From Halosimplex carlsbadense 2-9-1 (GTDB lineage Archaea; Halobacteriota; Halobacteria; Halobacteriales; Haloarculaceae): 64,000 bases of DNA. Of the stretch, positions 43,850 to 52,414 are shown one piece after another (the stretch's first letter is position 1; each line of letters opens with the position of its first letter). A program made the position numbers and the translations under genes. The notes below the pieces were generated by a model that ran no database searches, was not told the origin of the DNA, and saw only the letters and a list, made by a program, of their open reading frames with translations. The stretch spans positions 40,980 through 104,979 of the forward strand of contig NZ_AOIU01000028.1 of assembly GCF_000337455.1 (NCBI RefSeq). The letters run 5' to 3'.

Positions 43850-44320
43850 ATGGCTATCTCAGAAGGCGACACCGTGACCATCGAGTACACAGGACGACTG
43901 GACGACGGCAGCGTCTTCGACACGTCGCTGGAGTCCGTCGCGGAAGAGGAAGGGCTCGCCGAGGACCAGCCCGGCCGCGACTACCAGCCGCTCACCGTCG
44001 AGATCGGCTCGGGCCGCATCATCGAGGGGCTCGAAGACGGCCTGGTCGGCATGGAGACCGGCGAGGAAGACACCGTCGAGATCGAGCCCGAGCAGGCCTA
44101 CGGCGAGCGCACCGACGACCGCGTCGTCGAGTACGAGACCGACGAGTTCGCGGAGATGCTCGGCGGCCGCGAGATCGAGGAGGGCCTGGAGATTCAGACC
44201 GAGGAGGGGCTCCCGGGCGAGGTCGTCGACGCCGACGACGAGGCGGTCACCGTCGACTTCAATCACGAACTCGCGGGTGAGGCGCTGACGTTCGAGGTCG
44301 AAGTCGTCGCCGTCGAGTGA
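43850..44320 (+). CDS. FKBP-type peptidyl-prolyl cis-trans isomerase (SlyD-like)
   Basis: This 156-residue isomerase accelerates prolyl bond rotation and probably acts as a chaperone. The FKBP half-domains (GDTVTIEYTGRLDDGSVFDTS and GSGRIIEGLEDGLVGMETGE) flank an IF-type insert (EIEPEQAYGERTDD onward), as in SlyD. The metal-binding His-rich tail of bacterial SlyD is absent. ATG 43850 fits the TATA box at 43819-43827. Confidence 0.94.
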   Translation: MAISEGDTVTIEYTGRLDDGSVFDTSLESVAEEEGLAEDQPGRDYQPLTVEIGSGRIIEGLEDGLVGMETGEEDTVEIEPEQAYGERTDDRVVEYETDEFAEMLGGREIEEGLEIQTEEGLPGEVVDADDEAVTVDFNHELAGEALTFEVEVVAVE

Positions 44321-44468
44321 CGACCGTCCGCGGCGGACCGTCGGCTACTTCGCGGCGCGTCGACCGACCCGGACTCGAACGCTCGGGCGACCGCCGGTCG
44401 GCGTAAACCGCCGCATTATCGACGTTATACGGAACATAACAACAAAGGGTGGTGTGGTAACCCGGTAC

Positions 44469-44639
44469 ATGGTCGGGACCGACGACCGGGGACTGCGGGG
44501 GGGACCGCTCGGCGCGTGTCCGAACTGCGACGTGATGATCCCGTCGGCGAACCTGCTGATCCGCTACGAGTCCGAGGGCGACTGGCCCAGGCTCTTCGCC
44601 GAGTGTCCCGACTGCGAGAACCCGGTCCACCCGGAGTGA
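44469..44639 (+). CDS. zinc-ribbon microprotein
   Basis: This 56-residue protein has two CxxC knuckles (CPNC near 17-20 and CPDC near 46-49) separated by about 25 residues. It is of unknown function. ATG 44469 is favoured over GTG 44454, which adds five residues. It lies five bases before a second zinc-ribbon gene, so the two are almost certainly co-transcribed. An A/T-rich stretch at 44415-44450 is the likely promoter region. Confidence 0.75.
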   Translation: MVGTDDRGLRGGPLGACPNCDVMIPSANLLIRYESEGDWPRLFAECPDCENPVHPE

Positions 44640-44644
44640 TCACC

Positions 44645-44791
44645 GTGAGTCTGTTCGCCTCGCTCGTCACACGCGCCACGCCCGAGACCGTCGTCGCCGA
44701 GTGTCGACGCTGTGGAACGTCCGTCGAATCCGACACGTCCGTCTGCGGGACCTGCGGATCCGAGGACATCGTCCGGTACAGTATCGATTGA
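44645..44791 (+). CDS. zinc-ribbon microprotein
   Basis: This 48-residue protein starts with GTG 44645 (VSLFASLVTRATPE) and carries CRRC and CGTC knuckles (about residues 20-37) in a compact zinc ribbon. It lies five bases after the preceding zinc-ribbon gene. Function is unknown; single-zinc-finger microproteins of this size are common in haloarchaea. Confidence 0.68.
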   Translation: MSLFASLVTRATPETVVAECRRCGTSVESDTSVCGTCGSEDIVRYSID

Positions 44792-44842
44792 GGTCTCGAC
44801 CGGCCGAAGCTCGGCCATCCCGAAAGCGGCCGACCGCCCCTT

Positions 44843-45847
44843 TCAGCCGTCGAACGCTTCGACGAACGACCGGGTCGAGTCGCGCCACGCGTCGATTATC
44901 TGGTCGTCGTTCTCGCTGTCGGCGTCGTCGATGGCGTCGCGCCGCTCCAGGTCGTCGATAGTCCGCTCGACGCCCTCGCGGAAGGTGATCGTGTACTCGA
45001 AGTCCAGGTCCCGTTTCGCTTTGCTGTTGTCGAAGACGGTCGAGTACTGGAAGTGGTCGACCAGCGGGTCGGTGCGGTCGGGGACGGCCTCGACGAGCTC
45101 GTCGGTGGGGATGTACACCATCTCGGGCTCCGGTGCGTCCATCGCGTCGGCGACGTACTCGTGGTACTGATTCCAGGAGATGACCTCCTCGCTGGTGACG
45201 TGATACGCCTCGCCGTAGGCGGTCTCGTTGCCGATCGCGTTCACGAACGCGCCCGCCACGTCGTCGCGGTGACAGGGGCCCCACAGCGTCGCGCCGTCGC
45301 CGTGGACGATGATCGGCTCGCCGCGGCGGACGCGGTCGAGGTAGTAGGTGCCCCACCCCATCGTGTGGATGACCGGCCCGCCCTCGCCGTAGGTGCTCCA
45401 CGGGCGGATCACGGTCGTCTCGAAGTCGTCGCCGTGTGCCTCGAAGAGGATGTCCTCGCACTCGGCCTTGTCGGCCCCGTAGTCGCTGACCGGCGGGTGG
45501 CGGGCCGCGTCCTCGGTCGCGGGGTTGGCGGCCAGCGGCCGGTGGTACACGTCGACCGTCGAGCAGAAGACGAACTGCTCGACGCCCTCGAAGGCCTCGA
45601 CGGCGCTCTCGGCCTGTTCGGGCGAGAAACACACCATGTCGATCACGACCTCGGGGTCGACCTCGGCGGCCACTGCCGCCAGTCGCTCGTCGTCGTTGCG
45701 GTCGCCGTGAACGTGGGCGACCGCGTCGGGGAGGTCGGCGTCGGTCTCGCCGCGGTGGAACGCGGTCACGTCGTGGCCGGCGTCGACCGCCTGGCGCGCG
45801 ATACCGGTGCTTATCAGCCCGGTGCCGCCGATGATGAGAACGTCCAT
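44843..45847 (-). CDS. NAD-dependent epimerase/dehydratase (extended SDR)
   Basis: This 334-residue protein acts on a nucleotide sugar or related compound. The cofactor loop GGTGLISTG begins at residue 7. The active site is Y123/K127 in YGADK, and VIRPWSTYGEGGP is typical of the family. The region VDVYHRPLA and a preceding FCST carry the catalytic serine or threonine. The exact substrate is not predictable. It is convergent with the zinc-ribbon pair and divergent from a TIM-barrel gene. Confidence 0.9.
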   Translation of the reverse strand: MDVLIIGGTGLISTGIARQAVDAGHDVTAFHRGETDADLPDAVAHVHGDRNDDERLAAVAAEVDPEVVIDMVCFSPEQAESAVEAFEGVEQFVFCSTVDVYHRPLAANPATEDAARHPPVSDYGADKAECEDILFEAHGDDFETTVIRPWSTYGEGGPVIHTMGWGTYYLDRVRRGEPIIVHGDGATLWGPCHRDDVAGAFVNAIGNETAYGEAYHVTSEEVISWNQYHEYVADAMDAPEPEMVYIPTDELVEAVPDRTDPLVDHFQYSTVFDNSKAKRDLDFEYTITFREGVERTIDDLERRDAIDDADSENDDQIIDAWRDSTRSFVEAFDG

Positions 45848-46006
45848 GGGCCACCCATGGCGACTGCGCGGATAAAACGTCGCCTCGCGGAAGCCCGCAC
45901 CGGATCAGGACCGAGCGGCGCCCACCGTCGGTCGCTCGACACACCGGTCCCGGCCCGCCTTTCCCCCGGCGGAACGCTTTTGGCGGTCTCACGCCTTTCG
46001 AGGTCC

Positions 46007-46759
46007 ATGCCTCGCGACTACGATATCGGCGTCCAGAGCGTCGTGTTCCGGGACTTCTCGCTCGCAGACCTGCTCTCGGAACTCGACGGGACGGACGTGA
46101 CACATCTCGAACTGTGGGGCCATCACCTCGCCCCGGACCACGACGACGGGACGGTCGCGGCCGGACTGGACGCCGTCGCCGCCGCTGAGGTCTCGGTCTG
46201 TGGCTACGGCGTCGCCGACCTCGAATCGCCCGAGGAGGCCCGCGACCACGCCGCCTTCGCCGACCGCCTCGGGGCCGACTACCTCACCGTCAACTACCCG
46301 CCCGCCGCCGACGCGATCACCGAGGAACTGATCGACCTCGCCGAGGAGTTCGACCTCGACGTGGGCATCCACAACTACTCGTCGGTCCACCACGACGACC
46401 TCTCGCGGGTGTTCTCGACCATCGACGACGTTCGCGGCGTCCTCGACCGCTACGACCACGACCGGCTGGGCCTCTGTATCGACACTGGCCACTTCCTCGT
46501 CGAGGACGTGCGTCCCGAAGACGTCGTTCGGGAGTTCGGTGACCGCATCAACAGCTGCCACCTCAAGGACACCTCCGACGCCGAGATCGAGGACGTGCCC
46601 GGCGCGGGCCAGCTCGACGTGGCCTCGTTCGTCGGCCTGCTCGACGACCACGCCGACCTGACCGCGCCGCTCGTGATCGAGTACGAACTCCCGCAGGACC
46701 GCGCGACCGAGGCCCTCCGGGAGGCCGTCGAGACCGTCCAGGCCGCGCTCGACGACTGA
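46007..46759 (+). CDS. sugar phosphate isomerase/epimerase (xylose isomerase-like TIM barrel)
   Basis: This 250-residue protein belongs to the AP endonuclease 2/xylose isomerase-like barrel family. Likely metal ligands are the glutamate of LELWGHH, H in GIHNYSS, D/H in LCIDTGHF, H in SCHLKD and E in LVIEYE. These are the metal-binding and catalytic positions of sugar isomerases or epimerases. Substrate unknown. It is next to a divergent nucleotide-sugar epimerase-like gene, which may point to shared carbohydrate metabolism. Confidence 0.85.
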   Translation: MPRDYDIGVQSVVFRDFSLADLLSELDGTDVTHLELWGHHLAPDHDDGTVAAGLDAVAAAEVSVCGYGVADLESPEEARDHAAFADRLGADYLTVNYPPAADAITEELIDLAEEFDLDVGIHNYSSVHHDDLSRVFSTIDDVRGVLDRYDHDRLGLCIDTGHFLVEDVRPEDVVREFGDRINSCHLKDTSDAEIEDVPGAGQLDVASFVGLLDDHADLTAPLVIEYELPQDRATEALREAVETVQAALDD

Positions 46760-46845
46760 GCCCCCCGTCGTTTCGACGGTCCCGCCCGCTGCCCCATTTC
46801 ACCTGCCTCTGTCCCGGCGGTCCCGCGCCTCCCTCGCGGTCTGAA

Positions 46846-46869
46846 CCGAATTAAACCGGGTTAATTCGG
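46846..46869. promoter_or_regulatory. AT-rich palindrome upstream of a HalOD1 gene
   Basis: The arms ccgaattaa (46846-46854) and ttaattcgg (46861-46869) are perfect inverted 9-base repeats around a six-base centre. It lies 48 bases before the GTG of the HalOD1 gene, near where a regulator would act. I infer an operator; no regulator gene is adjacent. Confidence 0.5.
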
Positions 46870-46916
46870 GCTAGCGACGACTCCGGTTTAGGTGCCTGGC
46901 GCTCTCCGACCGGGAC

Positions 46917-47195
46917 GTGACGCCATCGACTCTGGTCCCGGACGAGCCGCCGATCGCACGCATCGCCGTCGACGCCGACGAGGAGGCGACGGACGGACTC
47001 TTCAGGGCCGCCCGGCGCGCCCACATCGATCTCGACGAGGTCGAGCAGTTGCACGACCGGGTCGACGCCGACGCCCTCGACACGCTCCTCTCGCACCACC
47101 GACGCGGCGACGCCGACGGCGAGTTCACCCTCGCCGTCGGCCTGTGGGACCACACGTTCGTCGTCCGCCCCGACACCGTCGAGGTTTACCCTTGA
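46917..47195 (+). CDS. HalOD1 domain protein
   Basis: This 92-residue protein has the HalOD1 pattern: LFRAARRAHIDLDEVEQLHD, then VDADALDTLLSHH and the strand pair FTLAVGLWDHTFVVRPDTV. It starts with GTG 46917. It is the second HalOD1 protein in this window (the other at 24858-25163). Such short stand-alone modules are frequent in haloarchaea and may be signalling outputs. Role unknown. Confidence 0.75.
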   Translation: MTPSTLVPDEPPIARIAVDADEEATDGLFRAARRAHIDLDEVEQLHDRVDADALDTLLSHHRRGDADGEFTLAVGLWDHTFVVRPDTVEVYP

Positions 47196-47279
47196 ACCCG
47201 CCCGTTCTCGGCGTCTGCGGCGGACTCCGGCCGTCCCCGGAACGTAAGGTGTTTGCGACGGCCCCGCCTGGAGGCGGGT

Positions 47280-47615
47280 ATGAGCCTCGACGATCTGCAG
47301 GACGACGTGCAGGGCGAGTACAGCGACCTCGACGAGGTCCTCTCGGTCGACACCGACCGCGAGACGCGCAACGAACTCGCCATGTTGCTCGCCGCACTGG
47401 ACACCGACGACCCCGACGAACTCGTCCGCCGCGGGATCCACATGCTGTTCCAGAGCGCCGTCGAGACCGGCAATCTCGACTTCCACCTCCGCAGCGAGTA
47501 CGACGTGACTTACGACGAGTATCTTTTGGGCGCGACGATGGATACTTACAACGACGGTGGGGTTGGTAGTGGCGTCGGCCCTGACGATCCGGACGATAGA
47601 CGGTATCAATTCTAA
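47280..47615 (+). CDS. small conserved protein, integration target gene; its 3' end is supplied by the element
   Basis: This 111-residue protein has no recognised domain; its helical middle part reads NELAMLLAALDTDDPDELV and it contains a short segment RSEYDVTYDEYL. The last 29 residues after DEYL are supplied by the integrated element. The original 3' end is displaced to 63327-63430 and encodes exactly 29 residues after DEYL, ending in the same DPDDRRYQF. The gene therefore stays open and full-length. The element-supplied codons are more A/T-rich. I chose ATG 47280; function is unknown but the preserved C-terminus suggests it matters. Confidence 0.8.
   Translation: MSLDDLQDDVQGEYSDLDEVLSVDTDRETRNELAMLLAALDTDDPDELVRRGIHMLFQSAVETGNLDFHLRSEYDVTYDEYLLGATMDTYNDGGVGSGVGPDDPDDRRYQF
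47512..47521. repeat. attL core
   Basis: The bases acgacgagta inside the target gene are identical to 63327-63336. Base composition changes from chromosome-like to element-like right at this position. Confidence 0.75.
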
Positions 47616-47802
47616 CCAGTTGTTTCAATGCAACTGTCGATAGGAACCTAATTTCCAGTCCTGTTATCAAAATCTCTAGGTAAATTTCAATAGACTGGCA
47701 ACCAGTGAGCAATCTATCGGCAAAAGCGGGATTGGGCACTCCCCGCAGGCAGTAGTACACCCTGCGGTTGCATAAGGCATACTCCCGCTGCCGAAGAGAA
47801 CC

Positions 47803-47994
47803 ATGAGTTTCGACCCATTCGGAACGGACTTGACCGAACTTGAACAGTGTATCATAGATACCCACGAACGGAACCCGGACATCACTCCGAAAGGGATCGC
47901 GGATTCATGCGACTGTTCGGAAAGCTACGTTCGCCAGACCCTCAATGAACACCGACCGAACTGGGACAATGACGGTGGATTTGGCGTCTTCTAA
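47803..47994 (+). CDS. 63-residue helix-turn-helix protein
   Basis: This small protein has a likely HTH region (ELEQCIIDTHERNPDITPKGIADSC followed by CSESYVRQTL), typical of a short DNA-binding regulator in the winged-helix or homeodomain-like class. It is the first gene of the element and precedes an Mrr-like nuclease gene, overlapping it slightly. It may control that nuclease or the excision genes; no evidence decides. A TATA-like box (gcataagg) lies about 25-30 bases upstream of ATG 47803. Confidence 0.65.
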   Translation: MSFDPFGTDLTELEQCIIDTHERNPDITPKGIADSCDCSESYVRQTLNEHRPNWDNDGGFGVF

Positions 47995-48421
47995 GGAGCT
48001 GCAGACGCTCCTTGATTTGACGCCCCGCGAATTTGAGCACTTCGTTGCGGATGTGTGGCAAGAACGGCAAGAGTGGACAACAGAAGTGATGGATTCCGGC
48101 CCTGACCGGGGACTCGACGTGATCGGACAACCGCCGAACGGTGGCCCGAAGACAGCAGTTCAGTGTAAGCGATACGATCCAGAAAGTAGCCAAATATCGG
48201 AGCCGAATGTGCGTGAGTATGCGGCTCTCAGACAGCAGTGGGAAGACGTTGAGGGTGTTACTATCGTCACCACAAGTACGTTTAGCCGAAACGCACGCGA
48301 GATAGCCGACCGATTAGACGTGAAATGCATCAACGGCGAGGATCTTGTTCGACTGGTTCACCGCTATAATGCGACTGAGATACTGAACTGGTACGCTGCT
48401 GGTAGACCGGAGGAGTGGTGA
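47969..48421 (+). CDS. Mrr-type restriction endonuclease-like protein
   Basis: This nuclease-like protein of about 150 residues has the Mrr/PD-(D/E)xK fold pattern. The N-terminal helix reads LTPREFEHFVADVW; the catalytic residues are D50 in RGLDVIG and Q65-x-K67 in AVQCKRYD. The C-terminal part (TSTFSRNAREIADRL) is also characteristic of Mrr_cat. Mrr-like enzymes cut modified DNA or act as generic defence nucleases. No methyltransferase is adjacent. An alternative start is ATG 47945, which overlaps the preceding HTH gene more deeply; I prefer 47969. Confidence 0.82.
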   Translation: MTVDLASSKELQTLLDLTPREFEHFVADVWQERQEWTTEVMDSGPDRGLDVIGQPPNGGPKTAVQCKRYDPESSQISEPNVREYAALRQQWEDVEGVTIVTTSTFSRNAREIADRLDVKCINGEDLVRLVHRYNATEILNWYAAGRPEEW

Positions 48422-48423
48422 GT

Positions 48424-48606
48424 ATGTCGGACGATGATGATCTCCGGTTTGGTGACGTGAAGGGCAGTGATGGAAGTAGCACTAGCCATAGCGGTGAAGA
48501 CGACTTGTTTGATAGGCTGATTCAGTTACTCATCTATCTCTTTATCGTCTATGTGGGTCTGAAAATGGCTGAGACATTGCTTAATATTCAGATCCCAGTT
48601 GTATAG
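48424..48606 (+). CDS. 60-residue single-pass membrane protein
   Basis: This protein has a Ser/Asp-rich, hydrophilic N-terminus (MSDDDDLRFGDVKGSDGS) and one C-terminal membrane helix (LIQLLIYLFIVYVGLKMA). It starts three bases after the Mrr-like gene, so the two are a likely cassette. The function is unknown; it may anchor or partner the nuclease, or be an independent virion-type or immunity protein. An in-frame GTG at 48415 is a weaker start. Confidence 0.6.
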   Translation: MSDDDDLRFGDVKGSDGSSTSHSGEDDLFDRLIQLLIYLFIVYVGLKMAETLLNIQIPVV

Positions 48607-48671
48607 GGTGAATCCCGCTAGAGTAGACATGAATAGTCAATTTAAATCCCATGCCGACAGATGGGTGGCGG

Positions 48672-51600
48672 TTACGTGTTTAGCGTGTAACCGTCGCCAG
48701 TATCGCGGACCCGTCCGCTCTCGGCTAGTGTTTCCAGCCTGTCTTTCACAGTGGTGGGATCGGCACCCGCCTCAGGCACCAACTGGGGCACGCCAACCGC
48801 CTGCCCCTCGAATTTCGTTCGCAGGGCTTCGAGGATTTGGTGTTTCACGTCTTCTATTTCGCCACCGTCCGCCGTAGCCGTAAGTTGACCTTGGCTCTCG
48901 TCGTCGGGACCCGGCCCTTCCGTGTGACCAACTCCCTGCTGGATCGTACGGATTTCGGTGAGTCCGTCTTTGGGTTGTAGCTGGCGCGTGCCGTCATGTT
49001 CACCCACTTCGACATTCTCGATTGCCACTGTCTCGCCTTCTACCTCTTTCAAGCGGTCGGCTACTGAATCGTCCCACGTCACCAAGTCCATAGCGCCGGA
49101 TCCATCTTTCAGGATCGCTTTGGTCGTCGCGTTCTCGCCGTCACCAAGCGTCTCGACAGACACCACTTCCGCCGTGATCGACACGTAGCCTGTAAGCGAC
49201 TGTGCAGCGTCCGCGAGTGGCGTAGCGTTGTAGGCTACAGTCTCGTCGCTCTCGTCGCTATCGCTTGTGTCGGTATCATCTGTCTGTTCAGGGAAGTAGC
49301 GAGTTGTTAGACGCTCGCTCATGTACTGCTGGGCGTCGTCACTGAATTGCACGTACTTCCAGCAGGTTTCGAGGTTATCGCCGTCTGTGAGTTGCCTTGT
49401 GCGGCCGGATTCAACGTCTACAACAGCTTGCTGGCTCACTTCTTGTTTGAATATATTTTGGCTTGTCGCACGTTCATCCTCTTCCCGACACATGGCCGCG
49501 TACACGTCGTACACGTCGTCTTTGAGAGTCTTATCCGTAGAAGTCGCTTCTTCTAGGTAGTCCATCACGAACCGGCGGATGGGATCGCTTGCTGCCTCAT
49601 ACATATCCATCCGTTCATCCGGCGACTCAGGCATCTTGAACGCACCACCGTTTTCTATGAGACTCTGCGCACCCTGAATTGCCAGATTGAGCAACCCACT
49701 CATCTCCTCATCGTCGGTTACGATCTTTTCGGCAAGTTTGGGGTCGGCGTCTCTGTTTCCGTCGTCTGGTTCTTCTGTGAACCGATCCGGCATTTCAATG
49801 GGATACAGACGGCCCTTCAACGCGGGCGTCTTCTCCTCGAACGTCGGCGGTTCGTTCCCAGAGAAGAACATAGCCGCCTCGTTCTGGAAGTCGAACGTTG
49901 CTTTGTGCTTCTCATTTGCCCGTAGGGTATCCCCGCCGGTCAACCGCTTGAGCATGGATACGTCTCGGATCTTCTTGCCGCTCAGGTCGTCACCGACGTT
50001 TATCATCTTCCCCGGCAGGTCGCCAGTGGCGAAATCGTCGTCACGGAAGTCTTTTAGCTCAACCGCTGCAGCGTTTTCATCACCAACGAACCGGCGGAAG
50101 ACACGTCCGATAACGCTTTTGCCGTTGTCGCCCGGCCCGTACATGACTACGAACGCCTTGAACGGGTGGCCGGGCATGAGGCCGTGTCCCAACTGCTGAA
50201 GCAGTGTCCACATATCAGCGTCCCGTTGCGTGACCTGCCGAAGGAACCGGACCATTCGTTCAGGCACCGCCTCGGGGTCGTAGTCGTGTGGGATCCCCCG
50301 CGTGAATTGATACTCCGGGCTATGCTCCAACTTCTCCCCCGTTTCTAGATTCACAACACCATCCCCGACACAGACAAGCGGCCCATCTCTGTTTTTGGCG
50401 TTCAGCTCTTCTCGCCGGGTTTGGTTGCGGGCTTCGATACGGGCGACAACCTCAGATACTTCTTTGGTGCTATAATGGACTCCGATATTCGCCACTAGCA
50501 ACGACTCAACCGCCTCTTCTCCCCACGAATTGAAATAGCCCTTCGATTCATCGTAGACCCACAACGTCTCAGATTCCACTACGTACATCCACGAGGTGTG
50601 TTCTTCAAGGGCGGCGGCGGCCCACAGACGGCCGCTTTGTTTCCCTTGATTTTCGTAGTGTTCAACCACATCGTCCCACGCAACCAACTCCGCGTTATTG
50701 GGGGACGGCCGCTGTGGGCCTTGGGCCGAATGATATGACGGTTCCCAACCGTTTTCTTTGGCGAGATAGACAAGCGTACCGACACTCGCATTTGAGTTGT
50801 CGTCTGGGTCTTCGCTTGCTTGCTCGCCGTTCTCCCAGATATAATCTATCTGGTACTGGCTATCTTCTTCCACCCATTTGCGGTTATCGCGGCTCCACTG
50901 CTCGAACACCTCTTTGCCTGTCTCGCCGTCGTCCCAATCGTACACGGCGTAGCCGGTCCGGGTCCAGTCGTCAAAGTGCTGGTCGCCCGGCAAATGCGAC
51001 AACATTTCTTCAATCTCTTCGCGGTCATACTCCCGAGTAACCGTCGGGGGATTACCAGACTGGTCTGTATCGGTGTTCGTTCGGTCGGACGATCCGCTGT
51101 CTTCGCGCCCGCCGTCTTCCGCCTCTGTGTCCTCCAAGTCCGGGTCCGTTGCCAACGCCGAAACCAACTCTTCGGCGCTCACCGCTGCTATCTCGCGGTC
51201 GTGTTTGACTTCGTAATGTCCTTTCCCCTCTTCGCTACAGTCGTGCCAGTCCTTATCGCAATCGTCAATCTGGCTTCCTGCACCTACCACGTACTTGTTC
51301 TTCGCAATCACTTCACCCCACGATGGGACGGGGTTATATGCTCCTAACCGTTCTTTGAACAACTCTGCGGGCGTCTCATTACTATCCAACTTATAGATCC
51401 TGTGCCCACCGGCACCGTCCGGATCTACGTGTGGACTTTTTAGCTCTAGAGTCCTCGGCAAGCCGCTCAGTGCAGCAACCGCCACCCTACTTTGGTTATC
51501 GAGAGAGTGGTTCTGGTGGTCATCAACATCTAACACCACGAGAGCGTCGTCTTCGTCGGCGTAGATCCCGTAGTTCTGTCCTGGGGCTGTGGTGGGATCA

Positions 51601-51713
51601 TCATATCGCGTGTCGTGATCCACACACATTTTCTGACCCTCTTTGACCGACACAAACCGGGCGCTGGCTAGGCCCGACTCTTCAAACCGATCACCGACTA
51701 TCCCGTGGGGCAT
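48672..51713 (-). CDS. primase-polymerase / SF3 helicase with added OB fold and winged helix
   Basis: This replication protein of about 1013 residues would prime and unwind the element's DNA. The N-terminal prim-pol half contains LVVLDVDDH (metal-binding acidic residues near residue 61). A PriCT-type linker and a D5-like domain follow. The SF3 helicase has Walker A GPGDNGKS near residue 530, MINVGDDLSG as Walker B and AAMFFSGNEPP as sensor. The C-terminal part adds an RPA-like OB fold (LTGYVSITAEVVSVE) and a winged helix. I chose ATG 51713; an upstream GTG at 51767 adds 18 residues. It faces away from the origin candidate. Confidence 0.88.
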   Translation of the reverse strand: MPHGIVGDRFEESGLASARFVSVKEGQKMCVDHDTRYDDPTTAPGQNYGIYADEDDALVVLDVDDHQNHSLDNQSRVAVAALSGLPRTLELKSPHVDPDGAGGHRIYKLDSNETPAELFKERLGAYNPVPSWGEVIAKNKYVVGAGSQIDDCDKDWHDCSEEGKGHYEVKHDREIAAVSAEELVSALATDPDLEDTEAEDGGREDSGSSDRTNTDTDQSGNPPTVTREYDREEIEEMLSHLPGDQHFDDWTRTGYAVYDWDDGETGKEVFEQWSRDNRKWVEEDSQYQIDYIWENGEQASEDPDDNSNASVGTLVYLAKENGWEPSYHSAQGPQRPSPNNAELVAWDDVVEHYENQGKQSGRLWAAAALEEHTSWMYVVESETLWVYDESKGYFNSWGEEAVESLLVANIGVHYSTKEVSEVVARIEARNQTRREELNAKNRDGPLVCVGDGVVNLETGEKLEHSPEYQFTRGIPHDYDPEAVPERMVRFLRQVTQRDADMWTLLQQLGHGLMPGHPFKAFVVMYGPGDNGKSVIGRVFRRFVGDENAAAVELKDFRDDDFATGDLPGKMINVGDDLSGKKIRDVSMLKRLTGGDTLRANEKHKATFDFQNEAAMFFSGNEPPTFEEKTPALKGRLYPIEMPDRFTEEPDDGNRDADPKLAEKIVTDDEEMSGLLNLAIQGAQSLIENGGAFKMPESPDERMDMYEAASDPIRRFVMDYLEEATSTDKTLKDDVYDVYAAMCREEDERATSQNIFKQEVSQQAVVDVESGRTRQLTDGDNLETCWKYVQFSDDAQQYMSERLTTRYFPEQTDDTDTSDSDESDETVAYNATPLADAAQSLTGYVSITAEVVSVETLGDGENATTKAILKDGSGAMDLVTWDDSVADRLKEVEGETVAIENVEVGEHDGTRQLQPKDGLTEIRTIQQGVGHTEGPGPDDESQGQLTATADGGEIEDVKHQILEALRTKFEGQAVGVPQLVPEAGADPTTVKDRLETLAESGRVRDTGDGYTLNT

Positions 51714-51740
51714 CACGCCGACCACCTCTGCACGTGTGCA

Positions 51741-52050
51741 GTCGTGTTCATCCCGCACCTTGCACACTCTGAACGGTCAGAACAGGCGCGAGAAGCCGTC
51801 TCGTGGCATAGATGGGTGGGGCGAACGGCCGTGTTCAAGGTGTGCGGGGTGTATTCGCTGTTATTGTGCGCTGCGCATTTGCGCGTGTGTGTGTATGCGC
51901 CCGACGCACGATAGTAGCTAATCCCCCCCGAACGCCCTGAACACCCACCAATCCACCGGCCAGACTCCCTGATTTCACGGACCACAGGCGTTCTCGCGTG
52001 TTCAAGGCGTTCACCTCGTACCCTGAACAGACATGAACAGCCCTGCACAG
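51741..52050. other. candidate replication origin with repeated GTGTTCAAGG-type sites
   Basis: Directly upstream of the primase-helicase gene, gtgttcaagg occurs at 51831-51840 and at 51998-52007, with its inverted partner ccctgaacac at 51935-51944 and ccctgaacag at 52021-52030. More tgttca/tgaac copies are at 51745-51750, 51770-51774 and 52034-52039. The enclosed stretch (51855-51915) is rich in alternating tgtg and gcgc steps, with tagtagctaat as an A/T-rich patch. This matches what is expected of an iteron-type origin next to a replication gene. I infer it; no assay or known homologue supports it. Confidence 0.6.
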
Positions 52051-52192
52051 ACAAATGATCACTCATCGTTATCACCGCCCTCGGATCTGCAGAACACACA
52101 ACCGCGTGCGTCACTCAGTCGGGCGGATCGCTTGCTCAGGGAACGTCCGCACTGTTCGCAACGCTGGCGGTCAGAGATTGTTGGCGGACCGC

Positions 52193-52414
52193 TCATGCCG
52201 AATCACCGCCAAGCAACGTCTCTGCAACGTCGGCAACCGGCAAATCTGACTCTGCCAGGTCTTCGAGGGCTTCGCGGTTCTCTTCGATCTTGTCGTGAGT
52301 CCGTCCGCCGCACTTGTCGCACCGATAGAGTCCGTCTGTCCCTTCAACAGGGAATACATCGCTCGAATCGCAGTGTGGACAAGGCCAGTTTGTCCGCTGC
52401 TCCTGCTGGCTCAT
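52193..52414 (-). CDS. 73-residue zinc-ribbon protein
   Basis: This small protein has CPHC near residues 12-15 and CDKC near 33-36, a two-knuckle zinc ribbon, followed by an acidic helical tail (NREALEDLAESDLPVAD). It is the last gene of a three-gene leftward operon; its start overlaps the stop of the preceding gene by four bases (ATGA). Function is unknown, but a DNA- or protein-binding regulatory role in replication is possible because it lies next to the origin candidate. Confidence 0.72.
   Translation of the reverse strand: MSQQEQRTNWPCPHCDSSDVFPVEGTDGLYRCDKCGGRTHDKIEENREALEDLAESDLPVADVAETLLGGDSA

Noticed and set aside
44366..44395. A tRNA T-arm-like string (gttcgagtcc on the minus strand) after the FKBP gene.
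   Set aside because: The flanking bases do not pair as a T stem, and no anticodon arm or acceptor stem could be formed around it.
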